From positions 186,001 to 250,000 of the forward strand of contig JAQPZY010000702.1 in the NCBI GenBank assembly GCA_029931535.1: a DNA stretch of 64,000 nt. Reading direction: 5' to 3'. Made by a program: the position numbers and the translations under genes. Each line of letters opens with the position of its first letter. Within the stretch, counting starts at the first letter, position 1. The stretch is from Margaritifera margaritifera (Eukaryota; Mollusca; Bivalvia; Unionida; Margaritiferidae). Positions 12,313 through 22,775 of this stretch are shown piece after piece. The notes beneath the pieces were generated by a model. That model ran no database searches and was not told the origin of the DNA. It saw only the letters and a program-made list of their open reading frames with translations.

Positions 12313-12497
12313 GTGGGAGCCGCGGTAGCTCAGTAGGTAGATCATCCAACTCGTAATTAGGGTTAAAGGTTCGATACCTGCCCAGACCAGCCTGGGTCGG
12401 TTACCTCGGTGTGTCATTGGAAAAGGCAGTTAGCGCACATTTCCTCAGCATGATATGGCCTATAATGTGTTAAAAGTGCTGTTAACCAAAACAATAT
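12313..12497 (+). mobile_element. tRNA-derived SINE with 11-bp target duplication
   Basis: The 5' part is a tRNA-like RNA polymerase III promoter, with A box TAGCTCAGTAGG at 12326-12337 and B box GGTTCGATACC at 12368-12378. The spacing of about 30 bases between boxes is right for a tRNA. A tRNA-unrelated body follows and the 3' end is AACAATATTATT. TATTATTCATC occurs both immediately before (12302-12312) and after (12498-12508) the body, a perfect target-site duplication. The duplication merges with the ATT-rich tail, so the 3' border is uncertain by a few bases. The partner LINE is unknown. Confidence 0.85.
12326..12378 (+). promoter_or_regulatory. Internal Pol III promoter (A and B boxes) of the SINE
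   Basis: Both boxes match the eukaryotic type 2 Pol III consensus (TRGCNNAGYNGG and GGTTCGANNCC). They would drive transcription of the SINE. The element has not decayed at these sites. Confidence 0.8.
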
Positions 12498-12510
12498 TAT
12501 TATTCATCAC

Positions 12511-14677
12511 ACACTTGTATCATGATGTCAGCAAGTTGGCTACAAGGTCGATATTACACATACAACTCTATACGGCCAACCCCAATCAGAATTAAATAAA
12601 ATTCTACTTATCAATAAGTTAATCTGACACGCACAAATACGAGATTATGCTATGTTGACCTGTTGATTCAACAATCAAATTACAGCTTTCATACAGCTGA
12701 AAGTGAAAAAAAATGTCATTCGGAACATATTGGTGCTTACAATAACTCTCCCTAAAATGAAATGCAATGCTGGATTTGAAAGGCTGCTGAAAATAAGTGG
12801 TCAGGGAATTCCAGTGGTTACCAGAACTTTAACTTTTATCAGTACCTGTCTGATCTCCGTTATGTTGAATTTTAATTAGACTGCGGATAACCCATAATTA
12901 ACTCGGGTTGGCTTGGCAAAGTGTACACAGCACATGCTCTCTCTGTTCGAGTACTCAGTATCAAAATAGTTTTTGTCTTTGTTGCCTCAAATTTTGATTA
13001 CATTTTACTTAACGAAATGTTTTCCTCTAGGTCTTTATGTTAAGCAGTGTATAATTGCTCTTTCAATGCCTTATTTAAACAGTTTCTCTTATCTTTATAA
13101 TTTTGATATTGTTTACGAGACTGTATTATCGATCATATTCTGCTGTAGAAGAGCTCACAACTAACATGATTTCCAACAATTTCACAGTTTCGTCATATTC
13201 ATGTGTGAAATTCTTAATAATTGTGGCATACATCTCTGTTCTTGGGATCCACGTATGTCTTTAGCCTTGCCTTCAACTTGATGTACTGTCTGTGTATTTC
13301 TTTATGATCTGTAGTGAAGTGTATTCGGGTGACTTGGTAGTTTCAGTTTCTGAACGCTGCCTAAATCTCCACATGGTGCTCAATCGAAGTTGAAAATCAG
13401 TGAAGTCGGAAAGCCATGGATCTTTTTTTATTTCAATCTCTAAAAATAATAGCTTCAAGTTTCGTAATTAGATACATGAACTAACTATGAAGCTTTAAGC
13501 TACTGTTTTTGTACAGTGAGTCAGTGGATGTTTCACAATTACAGGAAACACGCACTCCGTATATCAACAGAATCAGCATCTACCAACTCGTTGTACTAAA
13601 AGAATTAAAATACAATGTAATTATCTCGGTTTCTTCAATGTGAAAAACATTGTATTGGACGCTTTTTTAAGTCATTAATCTAATCCCCTAGCTTAAATTG
13701 TCAAACAGTCGCATATGTATAGCTAGATATATTTAACCTTTAACCAGTGATGCATTACCGTAAAAGCGTGAGCGACGGTCAGCTCATTATTCGTGCTTCA
13801 AAATGAAAATACTGCATTTCATTGGCGTGCTCAAGGTTTTCTCGCGCAGATTAGATAACTTTTTTTGGACAAGCCTGACAGACAACTTACTTAGAATATA
13901 GAAGGAGCTTGATCTAGATTTAGAAGTGCCCTTGGCATAGGGCTATCCTAATTGCTGAAAATTGCACAATCAAATAGATAATTTGTTTTTTAATTTCAGC
14001 AAATGTTCAAAGTAGGAGAATAGGGCAGGATGCACACAGAATTGTCTGATTGGGAATGTATGTGATAATTACTCACCATGGTCAATAAACAGACATATAC
14101 ATCCCGAGTAAATAGTGCATGATATCATTAACAATTTGAACTAAGACAATGAAACATGAAATATAGGTCACAGCGACCCACACTTGGAATAATGGTGTCA
14201 AGCATACAATGACTATCCGCACTAGGTGCATAACCCTACAAGTAACATTGCTTGAAAAACTGACTTTAATGTGCAGTTTAATCAAAGCCATTGATGCATG
14301 AAAATACAAGTCACATTGACCTGCTTTTGATGTGATTATGTGGTTGGCATCGGTGTACAGGCGAGGAGTGTTTTAGCGTTTGTTTTGCAGATAAAACATT
14401 TCATTTTACAAGATCACTTGTTCTCTCGTGTAAACAATTAGTCAAGACAGACAAGCATTTATTTATTTGTAAGTTGTGCAGTATGATGGATTTTCTTTCA
14501 CTTCTTTGAATTTAGAGATAACATGTATTTCTAACATTTCCATAAATACCAGCAGATGAGTTGAATTTTAGGGCGGTTGGTTACATACAAATGTTTCTCC
14601 TAGGTTATCAGCAATAACATATTTTTGGAGTCGACTTTAGGTGACGGGGTTTTATAATTCTTCATTTTTCTTGACAG
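12511..14677. other. Intronic or intergenic DNA upstream of the Ig exon
   Basis: No convincing gene. Several short frames lack motifs. It lies directly 5' of the first Ig-like exon, so it is probably intron. Confidence 0.4.
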
Positions 14678-15091
14678 TTGAAGGAGTTTCAATGACTATT
14701 ACTCCGTCATCCATGGTGATAGGTTCGAGTTCAGCAAATCCTGTGACGAGGTTAGAATTGCGGTGTTCTAGTGATGGAACAATCAACACTGGTATATATA
14801 CCCTTGAAATTTCAAGAAGAAGATTTACAGAAACAGGATATTCAGGGATTGCAATACAAGATTGAATAGAGGGTACTAAACAAGATCCAAACATACCAGC
14901 GGATATACTGACAAAATCACCAAATATCACCGGGAGTCTTTCTGGAACCTCAGGTATATTGATAGTAACCATGAATGGAGAAAGTCTAACCTGTAATGAT
15001 CAAGCAGAGTTCAAATGTGAGATGAGCTGCAAAATGGCAGGATTTCCTGGTACTCAGATTGTTCCTGAAAGTAATAACTTTACAGTTATAA
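14678..15091 (+). pseudogene. Ig-like domain exon with in-frame TGA
   Basis: A 414-base block (138 codons) is bounded by a pyrimidine-rich acceptor TTTTTCTTGACAG and a donor A|GTAAGT. Both borders are phase 1, the classic arrangement of Ig-domain exons. The translation resembles an extracellular Ig domain: a beta-strand start (SMTITPSSMVIG), a first Cys (RLELRCSSD), then SLSGTSGILIVTMNGESL. The second Cys region is FKCEMSC, with further Cys at LTC. It would be one domain of a cell-surface or secreted Ig-superfamily protein whose next Ig exon is at 37812. The TGA at 14863-14865 interrupts codon 62. The rest of the frame is open, so this may be a recent null allele, a sequencing error or a dying exon. 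No signal peptide is in the window. Confidence 0.7.
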
Positions 15092-15511
15092 GTAAGTACG
15101 ATAGTGTTGCTTACACCTTGTTATTTCATGGTAAATTATATAGTATTTTTCAGTTTGAAACACCTTATTTGATCACTGCCATTTATATGCTGCTAAGACT
15201 GTTCTCAAAGTTATAAGTGCTGTAGTTTTGAATAAATCAAAGTGATTTCTGGTAGCTTGTACTGTCGATGACATCAGTTCCAACTAGAGTCAAACCCCGT
15301 CTTCAGCATTCGCTTCTGGGAAGTGAGCAAAACGGCCTCTAAAGACAGGTGCATGCTTAATAGTGGTTAATTTCTAGAATAATTTTCTTTAAGGGACTTT
15401 GAAAAATTGTCTGTTTATGTCCGGTGATTTCTTGATAAAGATGACCTTTAAGACAAGTGTCGCCCTGCCATGCATACTTTGATACATGTATATACATGTA
15501 CAAAGCAGCTC
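15092..15511. other. Intron start
   Basis: Begins with the GTAAGTACG donor. Nothing else recognised before the dispersed repeat. Confidence 0.5.
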
Positions 15512-15700
15512 AACCGATTGTTAGCTCACCTCTGTGAAGTAGGGGTTAGCTATTATACTATCCCTTGGGTCGTCACATATAAAAGCATATATGCATATGT
15601 ATACAGCCTTACTGCATCTTAACCATTCTTTTTTTTCGGGGTCCTAGGCAACAGTTTTGGACTGGGTTTCATACCCTCTCCTTCGATATTAGAAAAGGTA
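15512..15700. repeat. Dispersed repeat family, copy 1
   Basis: Shares AGCTATTATACTATCCC, CACATATAAAAG and a GGGTTTCATA block, in the same order, with 51340-51480. The spacing is similar. The family is unidentified and no coding content is seen. Confidence 0.5.
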
Positions 15701-15714
15701 TGGAATCCATATTC

Positions 15715-15866
15715 TTTTCTTTGTTTACTTTGGTATTTATTGACGCTCCCGACCACCACGCCGAATTTAAAATACTGTAAACTCAGTAATTTAAATTTAA
15801 TTAATTGGCATTTTAGGTAAGGCTGAAACGGTGAGTAAATTCTTTAAACACAATACATCATCTATG
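15715..15866. repeat. 150-bp direct repeat R, left copy
   Basis: Matches 30018-30168 over its whole length, with shared blocks TTTACTTTGGTATTTATTGACGC/CCCC and TTAATTGGCATTTTAGGTAAGG and then CTGAAAC-GTGAGTAAAT. I estimate about 75-80% identity by eye. It abuts the truncated end of LINE X. The pair brackets the whole nested LINE block. Confidence 0.75.
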
Positions 15867-16225
15867 AGTTCTTGTTTGCAATAATATTTTCTCGAATATT
15901 GTTTAGGTTAGAAACTGCTTGCTCTATAGTATTATGGAAATTATTGTCAAAAGAATTACGATATTTCGGAGTGCGCAAGTCGGTGAAGTAATCTGCAAAT
16001 GTATCGGCTATTGAGGACGGGTCAGAGAAGGTTTGACCATCGTGACATATTTTCACACCTAACCAGCATTTCTTTGGCTTTCGTTTTTAATTAGACTCCA
16101 GAAGAGGCGTAAGTCCCATTCAGCCTCTTTCTGAATTTCATTAAATGAATTAAATACAAAGGCATCACTAGCAGTACGCTGTGCATTCCTAAATTCACGG
16201 TTTACTTGGCACACGATTCCTTTAT
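15862..16225 (-). pseudogene. LINE X, endonuclease-RT linker fragment
   Basis: The minus strand reads REFRNAQRTASDAFVFNSF and then EAEWDLRLFWSLIKN just before the open frame 16056-15862 (MKICHDGQTFSDPSSIADTF, then a DYFTDLRTP segment). This is the linker between endonuclease and RT in APE-type LINEs. The plus-strand LINE at 24950-25150 has the matching order (RHFWKVINVKRG, DDASIANGFARYYEDIHTP). Its upstream half is at 21735-22225, across the Tx1-type LINE that splits it. It ends at repeat R, without an RT. Confidence 0.65.
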
Positions 16226-16864
16226 TTTTTTAGTTTTTCATAAAATTTTATTGGGTAGTATATATACAAGTTAAAAGAATGCATGAGCATCCCGTTGAAC
16301 ACGCACGTGTTCAAAAGGTGCCAAAGAAGAACAAGGTGATATATATGAACGAAGGTAAGCTGAATTATGAATGACAACAAATAAAACCTGAAACAAAGGT
16401 AAGTATAATTACAAGCAAATTCACTGAAAGGAAAAAGAAATAAACACAATTATGAACGGTGACAAAATAAAATTCAAGAAACATTATAACAAAAGGTGAT
16501 ACATCAATTTCAAATATGAACAAAACCAAACGCAATGAAACACAACAAAAGCAAAGAAAACATTGTAACATAAATATAAACACAAGTGCCAATAACTGTT
16601 AGCACGTGCAGCCCAGGCTAATCCTGGGCCAGTGTGTAACAGGTAAAACAAGGTAAACAGAAAAGTGCATTATAAGGTGAATGGCTGAAGGTAAATATGA
16701 CATGGATATACAGGTAAGTAGGGCAGGTAGGTATATGTATTATTTATTGTAAGCTGATGTCAATGACTAGCTCAAGAAGGATAAGAGTGTATTACTGCTT
16801 ACTACTTCTTTATGGTAATATGCACGAATACGTTTGATCCATGTGGCATATTTATATTCAGCGC
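16226..16864 (-). other. 3' UTR and poly(A) signal of the Tx1-type LINE
   Basis: Non-coding on the minus strand after ORF2. AATAAA followed by an A-rich end occurs at about 16255-16225. The small hydrophobic frames here are composition artefacts. Confidence 0.6.
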
Positions 16865-19800
16865 TTAATAACAGACATAGGCCCACGAATTCGGATTCCA
16901 CGAACGAAGCCGAATTTCAGAAAAGTGTAGAAGGTATTGAAAGACTTTCTGGAATATTTTCTTCAACCATTTAATTACTAAATGCTGTAAAGGACAGACT
17001 AAATTACATTCGAAAAATAGGTGATCTATTGTTTCTATACCTCCATAAAAAGTGCATAATTTTGATTTAGAAATTCGTTTTAAAAACATACTGTAGTTTA
17101 GTGGTAAGATATCATGGATAGTTTTGAAGCATACATCTCTAGTTACTGGGTCTATGAATTTATTATGTAAATTTTTCCATACATCTGGGAAATATATATC
17201 GTATAGATTGTGGACTTTAGGTTCTAGAAGAAAATTTTGAAGTTGTCGACGATATACGATTTTAGTGGGGATTTGACCAAAAATGAGCGCAGGATTATTT
17301 TCGTGAAAGGCTTTAAAAATTGTTATGCACTTTTTATAAAATTGGGGTACATATAGTGTATGGGTGTATTTATTAAGGCCTAAATTTGGGCTTAAGAATC
17401 TTAATTGTAAACCAATCCAATACCTTGCAAAGTATTTCCAATTTGCTGAATATTCATCATCGATTAACTTTTGGATATGTTGTATGCGCAATGCTTGTGT
17501 TTTGCATTCCAAATGGGTGATGTTTAGACCTCCGTCTTTTAGAGAGTTTACACACGTAGCTCTAGCAAGAGGTTCGAATTTAGAATTCCACAGAAATGTA
17601 AATATATTTCTGTTGATGAGGGTAATATAGTGTTTTTGAATATCATTGACGGTTGCAGGGTACCAAATTTGACTGTATGATAAAAGGTTAATGATATGAG
17701 ATTTGGAAACTAGGGATAATTTTCGACTTTTGCATAGTAATGGTGTTTGCGTAAGTTTTTTAAAATATTTATTCCAGTGATCATCATTACTTAAATTGTG
17801 TCCGAATAAAAAGCCTACTATTTTTTTTCTAGCACTCCATGAAATGCCAAAGGGGTGATCACTGCGGGTACGCCATTTTCCCATGAACATACCGTTAGAT
17901 TTACTATAGTTAATTTTTGCACCTTAGGCGCGCTCATACAAGCGAGACGAAAATAAATAACGTTTGATCGATTCGTCGGTACAACAGAAACCTGTACTAT
18001 CGTCCACATATAGGGAGTTTTTACAGACCTCTGCTGCACCAGGAACTTTAATACCAATAATTTCTGGGTCGTTTCGGATTTTTACAGCAAAAGGTTCATA
18101 CACTATTACATATAGAAGGGGAGAAAGACTGCAACCTTGACGCACTCCTCTTGAAATGGAAAAGGATTTGGAAATAAAATTATTGACCAAAACTGAGGAG
18201 CTGATATCATTATAAAAAATAGATATCCATTTAATAAAATTGGGTTGAAATCCAAAAGCTTCTAAAGTTTTGTGCATGAATTTATAGTTAACTCTGTCGA
18301 AGGCTTTTTCTTGATCTAGACATATAAATGTGCATGTTAGGTTTTTTGGTCTATACAATCACTAATATTTCTGATTAAATGACCATTATCAAAAATAGAA
18401 AGCCCTTTAACTGCACATGTTTGATCCATGTGGATAATTTTTGACATAACATTACCAAGTCTGTTGGTGATAATTTTCGATAAAATGTTATAATCTAAAT
18501 TTAAAAGAGAGATAGGTCTCCAATTTTTCATGTTATTTGAATTTTCTGGATCCTTTCATAACAGTGTAATATAAGTTAATTTTTGGGAATCAGACTGTTT
18601 GATTAAAAAATCAAATTATATAATCGTGCAAGAGTGTCGCGTAAAATGTAAAAAAAAAATTTGCATAAAATTCTTTAGTTAGACCGTCAGGTCCCGGGGA
18701 TTTATTAGAATCCATCATAGTTATTGATTTTCGAATTTCATGTTTAGTTATATGTCCAATAAGAGAGTGGTTATCCTCTGCAGTTCGCTAAGGTAAACTA
18801 CTTAGAAATTCTCCGAGTAAATTCTCGTCGATTTCTTCAGTTGTAAATAAATCCGAATAGAATTGTTCAAAACATTGTAAAATTTCGGGACTGGAATTAT
18901 ATGTCACGTTATTATGTTGAATTTCATTATGATTTTTTTTAAAACCCTTGTTGTTTTCTAACTGGAAAAAGAATTGACTCCGGCGTTCATTATTGTTGAG
19001 GATTTTAGCTTTACTTCTGATGATAGACTCTTTATACATATCGAATTGTAATTCTTTAATAGTTAGACGTAATTCTTGTAGTTGGAGGAGGAGTTCCTCT
19101 TCATTAGTCGTATCATATCTCTTTTTTCAATGATCTAATTTCAGAAAACTTGATTCTTGAGAGTTGCCTAGAGTAATTGTTAATTTCGTCTTTAATTTTG
19201 GTTTTTAAAGTATCCCAAAATACTAGAGAAAAATTGTGATATTTTAATTCTCTATTTATAAGATCGGTGATCATTGTTTTTAATATGGTATGGTTTAAAT
19301 GTGAGTTATTACATTTCCAGTAACCTTTACCATACACTATAGAAGAGTTGCCTACTATGGATAAAATGACCGCATCGTGATCGGATTGGGTATAGTGGAC
19401 AATCTGGGTGTTAATTAGACAATCCGTTATGCTGTTAGAGATGTAAAATCTATCAATTCTACTAGCTGATATTGGCAAGGAAGGGTCTTGTGTGTTCCTG
19501 TACCAAGTATATAATTTGAGTGTAGAATTTAGTTTTCGGAAAGAATCAATTAGGTTGAAAATTGATATTAATGATCTTAAATTTTGAATTGAGTTTTCAT
19601 AATAGTAATTTAATTCTCCTATTCTGTTTAATTTGTGATTTAAAACACAGTTAAAATCGCCGGATAAAATAATATTATGTTGTCCCGTTAAGTATGGGTA
19701 CAACGAAGTGAAGAATTCAGTTTTTTTCCGAATCAGGTGTAGGGGCATAACTATTAATTAAGGTATATTATTAAAGAGAAAGTCAACATTAACTATCCTT

Positions 19801-20081
19801 CCCTCAAAATCAATGTCAAATTTGGAGAATGTGATATTATTATTCAAGTTTAAAATAGATACACCAGAAGGACGACTCGAGCCAAAACTCCATACTGCAT
19901 TAAAACATTGTAGATTTTCTTGTATTTTAGATGTAAGGGTTCTATTTTCTACATGAGTTTCTTGTAGAGATAAAAGATCGATATGATGAGAATTAACCAA
20001 GTTTTTAATCTCAGAAAGTTTTTGATTTGTATTGGCTCGAAGGCCATTGCTGTTTATTGTAAGGATATTTAACTGAGTCAT
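16865..20081 (-). pseudogene. ORF2 (endonuclease-RT) of Tx1-type LINE, broken
   Basis: Nicks target DNA and primes reverse transcription. The APE endonuclease spans 20081-19113, starting MTQLNILTINSNGLR with catalytic QETH at about residue 40. SGDFNCVL (about 19660) and the terminal SDHDAVIL (about 19380) follow. The linker is at 19039-18788. RT fingers are at 18531-18337 (KNWRPISLLNLDYNILSK). The palm at 18310-17930 has DQEKAFDRVNY, RGVRQGCSLSPLLY and the active site YVDD, where the family usually has YADD. The C-terminal 341 codons (17890-16865) are open. They end with a degraded zinc-type motif, KLCTFYGGIETIDHLFFEC, in which only one Cys of the first pair remains. Frameshifts near 19755, 19110, 18780-18535, 18350 and 17930 split the frame. 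Confidence 0.88.
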
Positions 20082-20692
20082 GTATTAATTATTGTAGGTG
20101 TGGTATGTCAAAAATAATTAGTATGTCGTACGTGCGCATTTAAGGTAATGAGCGTAGCTACCTCGTGCAAACTGGTTGCACGAAGCGAAACTGAACTCGT
20201 AGTGAGCGAAAAAAAATGTATATGAGGATATATATGGTATCCAGAACTGACTTATAGGAAAATGAAATGAAGCGGGAGGGGGTGTATTTAAAAAGGTAAT
20301 ATTTAATAATTGATGTAGGAAATACAAAAAAAGTGATATTAATATAATATCTATGAAAATGTTAATAAATTATATGAATTATATCAAACAAAAAGGAATA
20401 ATTAGATGAGATGTTATACAATGTAGGCTGATAATGAGCAAAATAATTTGGGAGAAAGATAGAAGATGGATGGAGAAAAAGATGAAAGAATGTGCAGTTG
20501 TAAGCTTTAGAAGAAAATATTAATAATTTGAATACTTGTATGTTGCTAGGAATAATCCTGAGTTTTTGTAGTCCGTTGATCAAATTCGTTGTCCATATTC
20601 ATGTCCGTGTGTTGTCTGGATCCGTTTATCTCCTTCATAGTCCATTTGCGGTCCTGAGTTGCAAGTATTTTAAGTTGAGAAAACACCGAACA
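20082..20692 (-). other. Spacer between LINE ORF1 and ORF2
   Basis: About 600 bases with no frame resembling a LINE protein. A/T-rich and presumably untranslated or decayed inter-ORF sequence. Confidence 0.45.
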
Positions 20693-21622
20693 TTAGTTCT
20701 CAATGTCAACGTCAACTTCAATGTCCTCAATTTTGTTTCTTTGTGTACCGAGAATATTCTTTACACTGGGGGATTTTTTGGTCCGCTTGTTAAGAACAGG
20801 CGTCCAAGATTCTGAGTCAGAGTCCTTATCTGTAAGCACTCTCTTCTCGTTTGGGGTGAGGGAGTCCTCCTGGGTGGGGTCATTCTCTACTGCTTTTTCC
20901 TCTGAGTTGGTAGGTACCACTGGGGGTGGGATCTCTGCAGGGGTGGGGGCAGCTTGATGTCTGGCCACTGGTGGGTTTTCAGCTGTTGTTGCTGTTGTGG
21001 ATGGTTGTTTTTCTCGGGAGGGCCCTGGTCCCTTAGCTTTAGCAGCACTGGCATACGTTTTGCTTTTTTCAGTACAATCGTTTCTAAGGTGCCCGATTTG
21101 GTGGCACTTCAAACAAACGGGGGGGGGGGGGGCGGCCCTTCATGGTTAGCAACATACCACACATTCCCAAAGATATTATATGTGGGATTTGTCGTGATTT
21201 GATGTTCGTGGTTTCCATCTTTACTAATCTTGTTCCATTGAAAACTGTAATGCCCTGGGCAACAATGGTTTTGTCCCTTGTAATGTCCAATATAGTACCG
21301 AAAGGTTTCAGAACTTGTTCTATTATATCGTCTGTGATATACGAAGGGAGCCAATGGACCTGAATGTCAACAATTAGTTTGCGAGGTATTTCAGACCCTC
21401 TCCAGTCACGTGTGATGACTGCTCCTTGGTGTGTAGCACCGCATTCCACGGTGAGCTATCTCCCTCTCGGTATAAACCATCTATGTCCGAAAGTGTGAAC
21501 CCGGCATCCGATAGGCGTTTAAGAGCGTCGTCTCTGGAGATCATTCCTTCTATACGCAAGGTGCGGTTATATACGGCTGGGTCCACATAAGGAGCCAAGT
21601 CTACGTCGAACTGACGATACAT
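20693..21622 (-). pseudogene. ORF1 (RNA-binding) of Tx1-type LINE, broken
   Basis: The likely start is the Met at 21622 (MYRQFDVDLAPYVDP). An N-terminal domain precedes an RRM-like segment near 21385-21200 (KLIVDIQVHWLPSYITDD, LKPFGTILDI). A CCHC zinc knuckle with spacing C-x2-C-x4-H-x4-C follows near 21117-21070 (CLKCHQIGHLRNDC). The Pro/Ser/Thr-rich acidic tail ends EDIEVDVDIEN. This layout (RRM then knuckle) is typical for an ORF1 chaperone. A frameshift near 21420 and a 14-G run at 21119-21132, just before the knuckle, break the frame. Confidence 0.8.
21119..21132. repeat. 14-base G homopolymer
   Basis: A G run on the plus strand (C on the coding strand) falls at the junction between the RRM-like part and the zinc knuckle of ORF1 and throws the frame. 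Slippage or assembly error is likely. Confidence 0.9.
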
Positions 21623-21734
21623 TTCACACAAACAAACAAAACAAAACAAACAAAAATAAAACAAAAAAAAACCTCGAACTGAGAAAAATTGAACTCTGCT
21701 TTGGTGGCTATTTTGCTAGAACAGATACTACACT

Positions 21735-22225
21735 TTGAGCGTAAAAAGGTCTTTAAATTCATTACACTTGGAAATGGTTACTCCAGAACTCTCTATTGCG
21801 CTAGCATTTATGTCATCTGCAATTGTTACATGACCTTCTTTTGAATAATGCTCGTACAAGTCTTCAAAAACTTTTATCATTTTTCAAACTCTTTGATATC
21901 ATTTTGTGAAGGCATGTATGCACAAAATAAGTACATGGGTTTGTAAAATATATCAAGAAGTTTAGCTCCTATTACCCTGTTGTTCATATATTCCACTGGC
22001 TCAATTCTGGTTCCAAGTCCTTTTTGATACATCAGAGAAACACCTGCATTTCCACAAGTAATTCGGGAATAATGACCAGGCATATCTTCACAGCATGCAA
22101 AACGACTGTATTTGTTGTTTATGGAATCCATACATGAAGTATTGTAAGGGCGAAGCTTGTGTTCATTTATGAATGCAATATCAAAGTCAATAAATTGCTG
22201 AGGCAAAATAGTTGATGACATAATG
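21735..22225 (-). pseudogene. LINE X endonuclease domain, interrupted
   Basis: The frame from 22221 to 21877 begins MSSTILPQQFIDFDIAFINE and contains a strand reading SRITCGNAGVSLMYQKG. It continues FYKPMYLFCAYMPSQNDIKEF. After a frame change, HYSKEGHVTIADDINAS follows, with DDIN where APE-type LINE endonucleases have GDFN. The domain stops at about 21735 where the Tx1-type LINE begins. The last third of the domain with the SDH motif is missing. The homologous plus-strand LINE B has FCVYMPT and GDFNAV at the same places. Confidence 0.7.
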
Positions 22226-22585
22226 CCTCACACATTCCAAAGTATTAGGTTTAGTAACACACCTACTTCACACAAGTAATATACATGTAATGGAATAAAC
22301 ATGTTGACTTTTGATAGTTTTGGGTACTCTTGAAGATCACAAAGGAATTAGGCCTTGGTTTAGTTTCTATTGCAATTGTAATTGTTTCTGCTGTTTGACT
22401 TCGATCTTTGAGACTGAGATTTCCAATGGCTTGCAAAGATTCCTCTTTGCCACGAAAAATGCTCTGATTATATCACTTGTGCACACTGTAATTGTGCATT
22501 TACACGTGTATACAAAATGCCATATTTGTTGGAAAATAGTGCGACAGTGTTTACTGTTACGCCTTGGTTTCTAAAATAAGCAATA
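22226..22585 (-). other. LINE X region upstream of the endonuclease
   Basis: Lies between the X endonuclease and the 200-bp duplicated segment. The minus strand has a recognisable but broken frame (KEESLQAIGNLSLKDRSQTA) that may be the end of ORF1 or inter-ORF sequence. Confidence 0.4.
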
Positions 22586-22775
22586 GATTCACACCCTCAT
22601 GGGGAGTCGTCTATGCCGCCAATAAAGTAACTTACATTGCTTTTTCTGTATACACGTATAAATCTTTCCTCTCTGTCTGATTATTAGGGGTTTGGTTTAT
22701 ACTTGGACATGAATTTTGTGAATTATTTTGAATTACCTTTTCCAATGATTTACTATTTCCATAGACTAGTATAAC
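22586..22775. repeat. 200-bp direct repeat, left copy
   Basis: Matches 28286-28500 closely in the same orientation. Shared blocks are GCCGCCAATAAAGTAACTTACATTGC, TTGGACATGAATTTTGTGAATTATTTTGAATTACC and ATTTCCATAGACTAGT, in order (quoted in part). The copies bracket the three plus-strand LINE pieces. Confidence 0.85.

Larger units (their letters stand above)
16226..21700 (-). mobile_element. Near full-length Tx1/L1-type LINE
   Basis: A two-ORF non-LTR retrotransposon on the minus strand. ORF1 (21622-20693) is followed by ORF2 (20081-16865), then a 3' UTR of about 600 bases. It ends with AATAAA (about 16253-16248) and an A-rich tail near 16225 (minus sense). A T-rich (minus) tract at 21626-21676 lies upstream of ORF1. 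The element sits inside LINE X: X endonuclease lies to its right and X linker to its left. The lengths are close to complete for the clade, but each ORF contains several frameshifts. Confidence 0.85.

Noticed and set aside
12326..12378. A functional tRNA gene
   Set aside because: A and B boxes are present, but the sequence continues into a SINE body with an ATT-rich tail and a perfect target duplication.
16222..16592. Two overlapping 75-codon hydrophobic minus frames
   Set aside because: They lie in the 3' UTR of the Tx1-type LINE and reflect composition.
17364..17630. 88-codon plus-strand frame
   Set aside because: Antisense shadow of the LINE ORF2 C-terminal domain.
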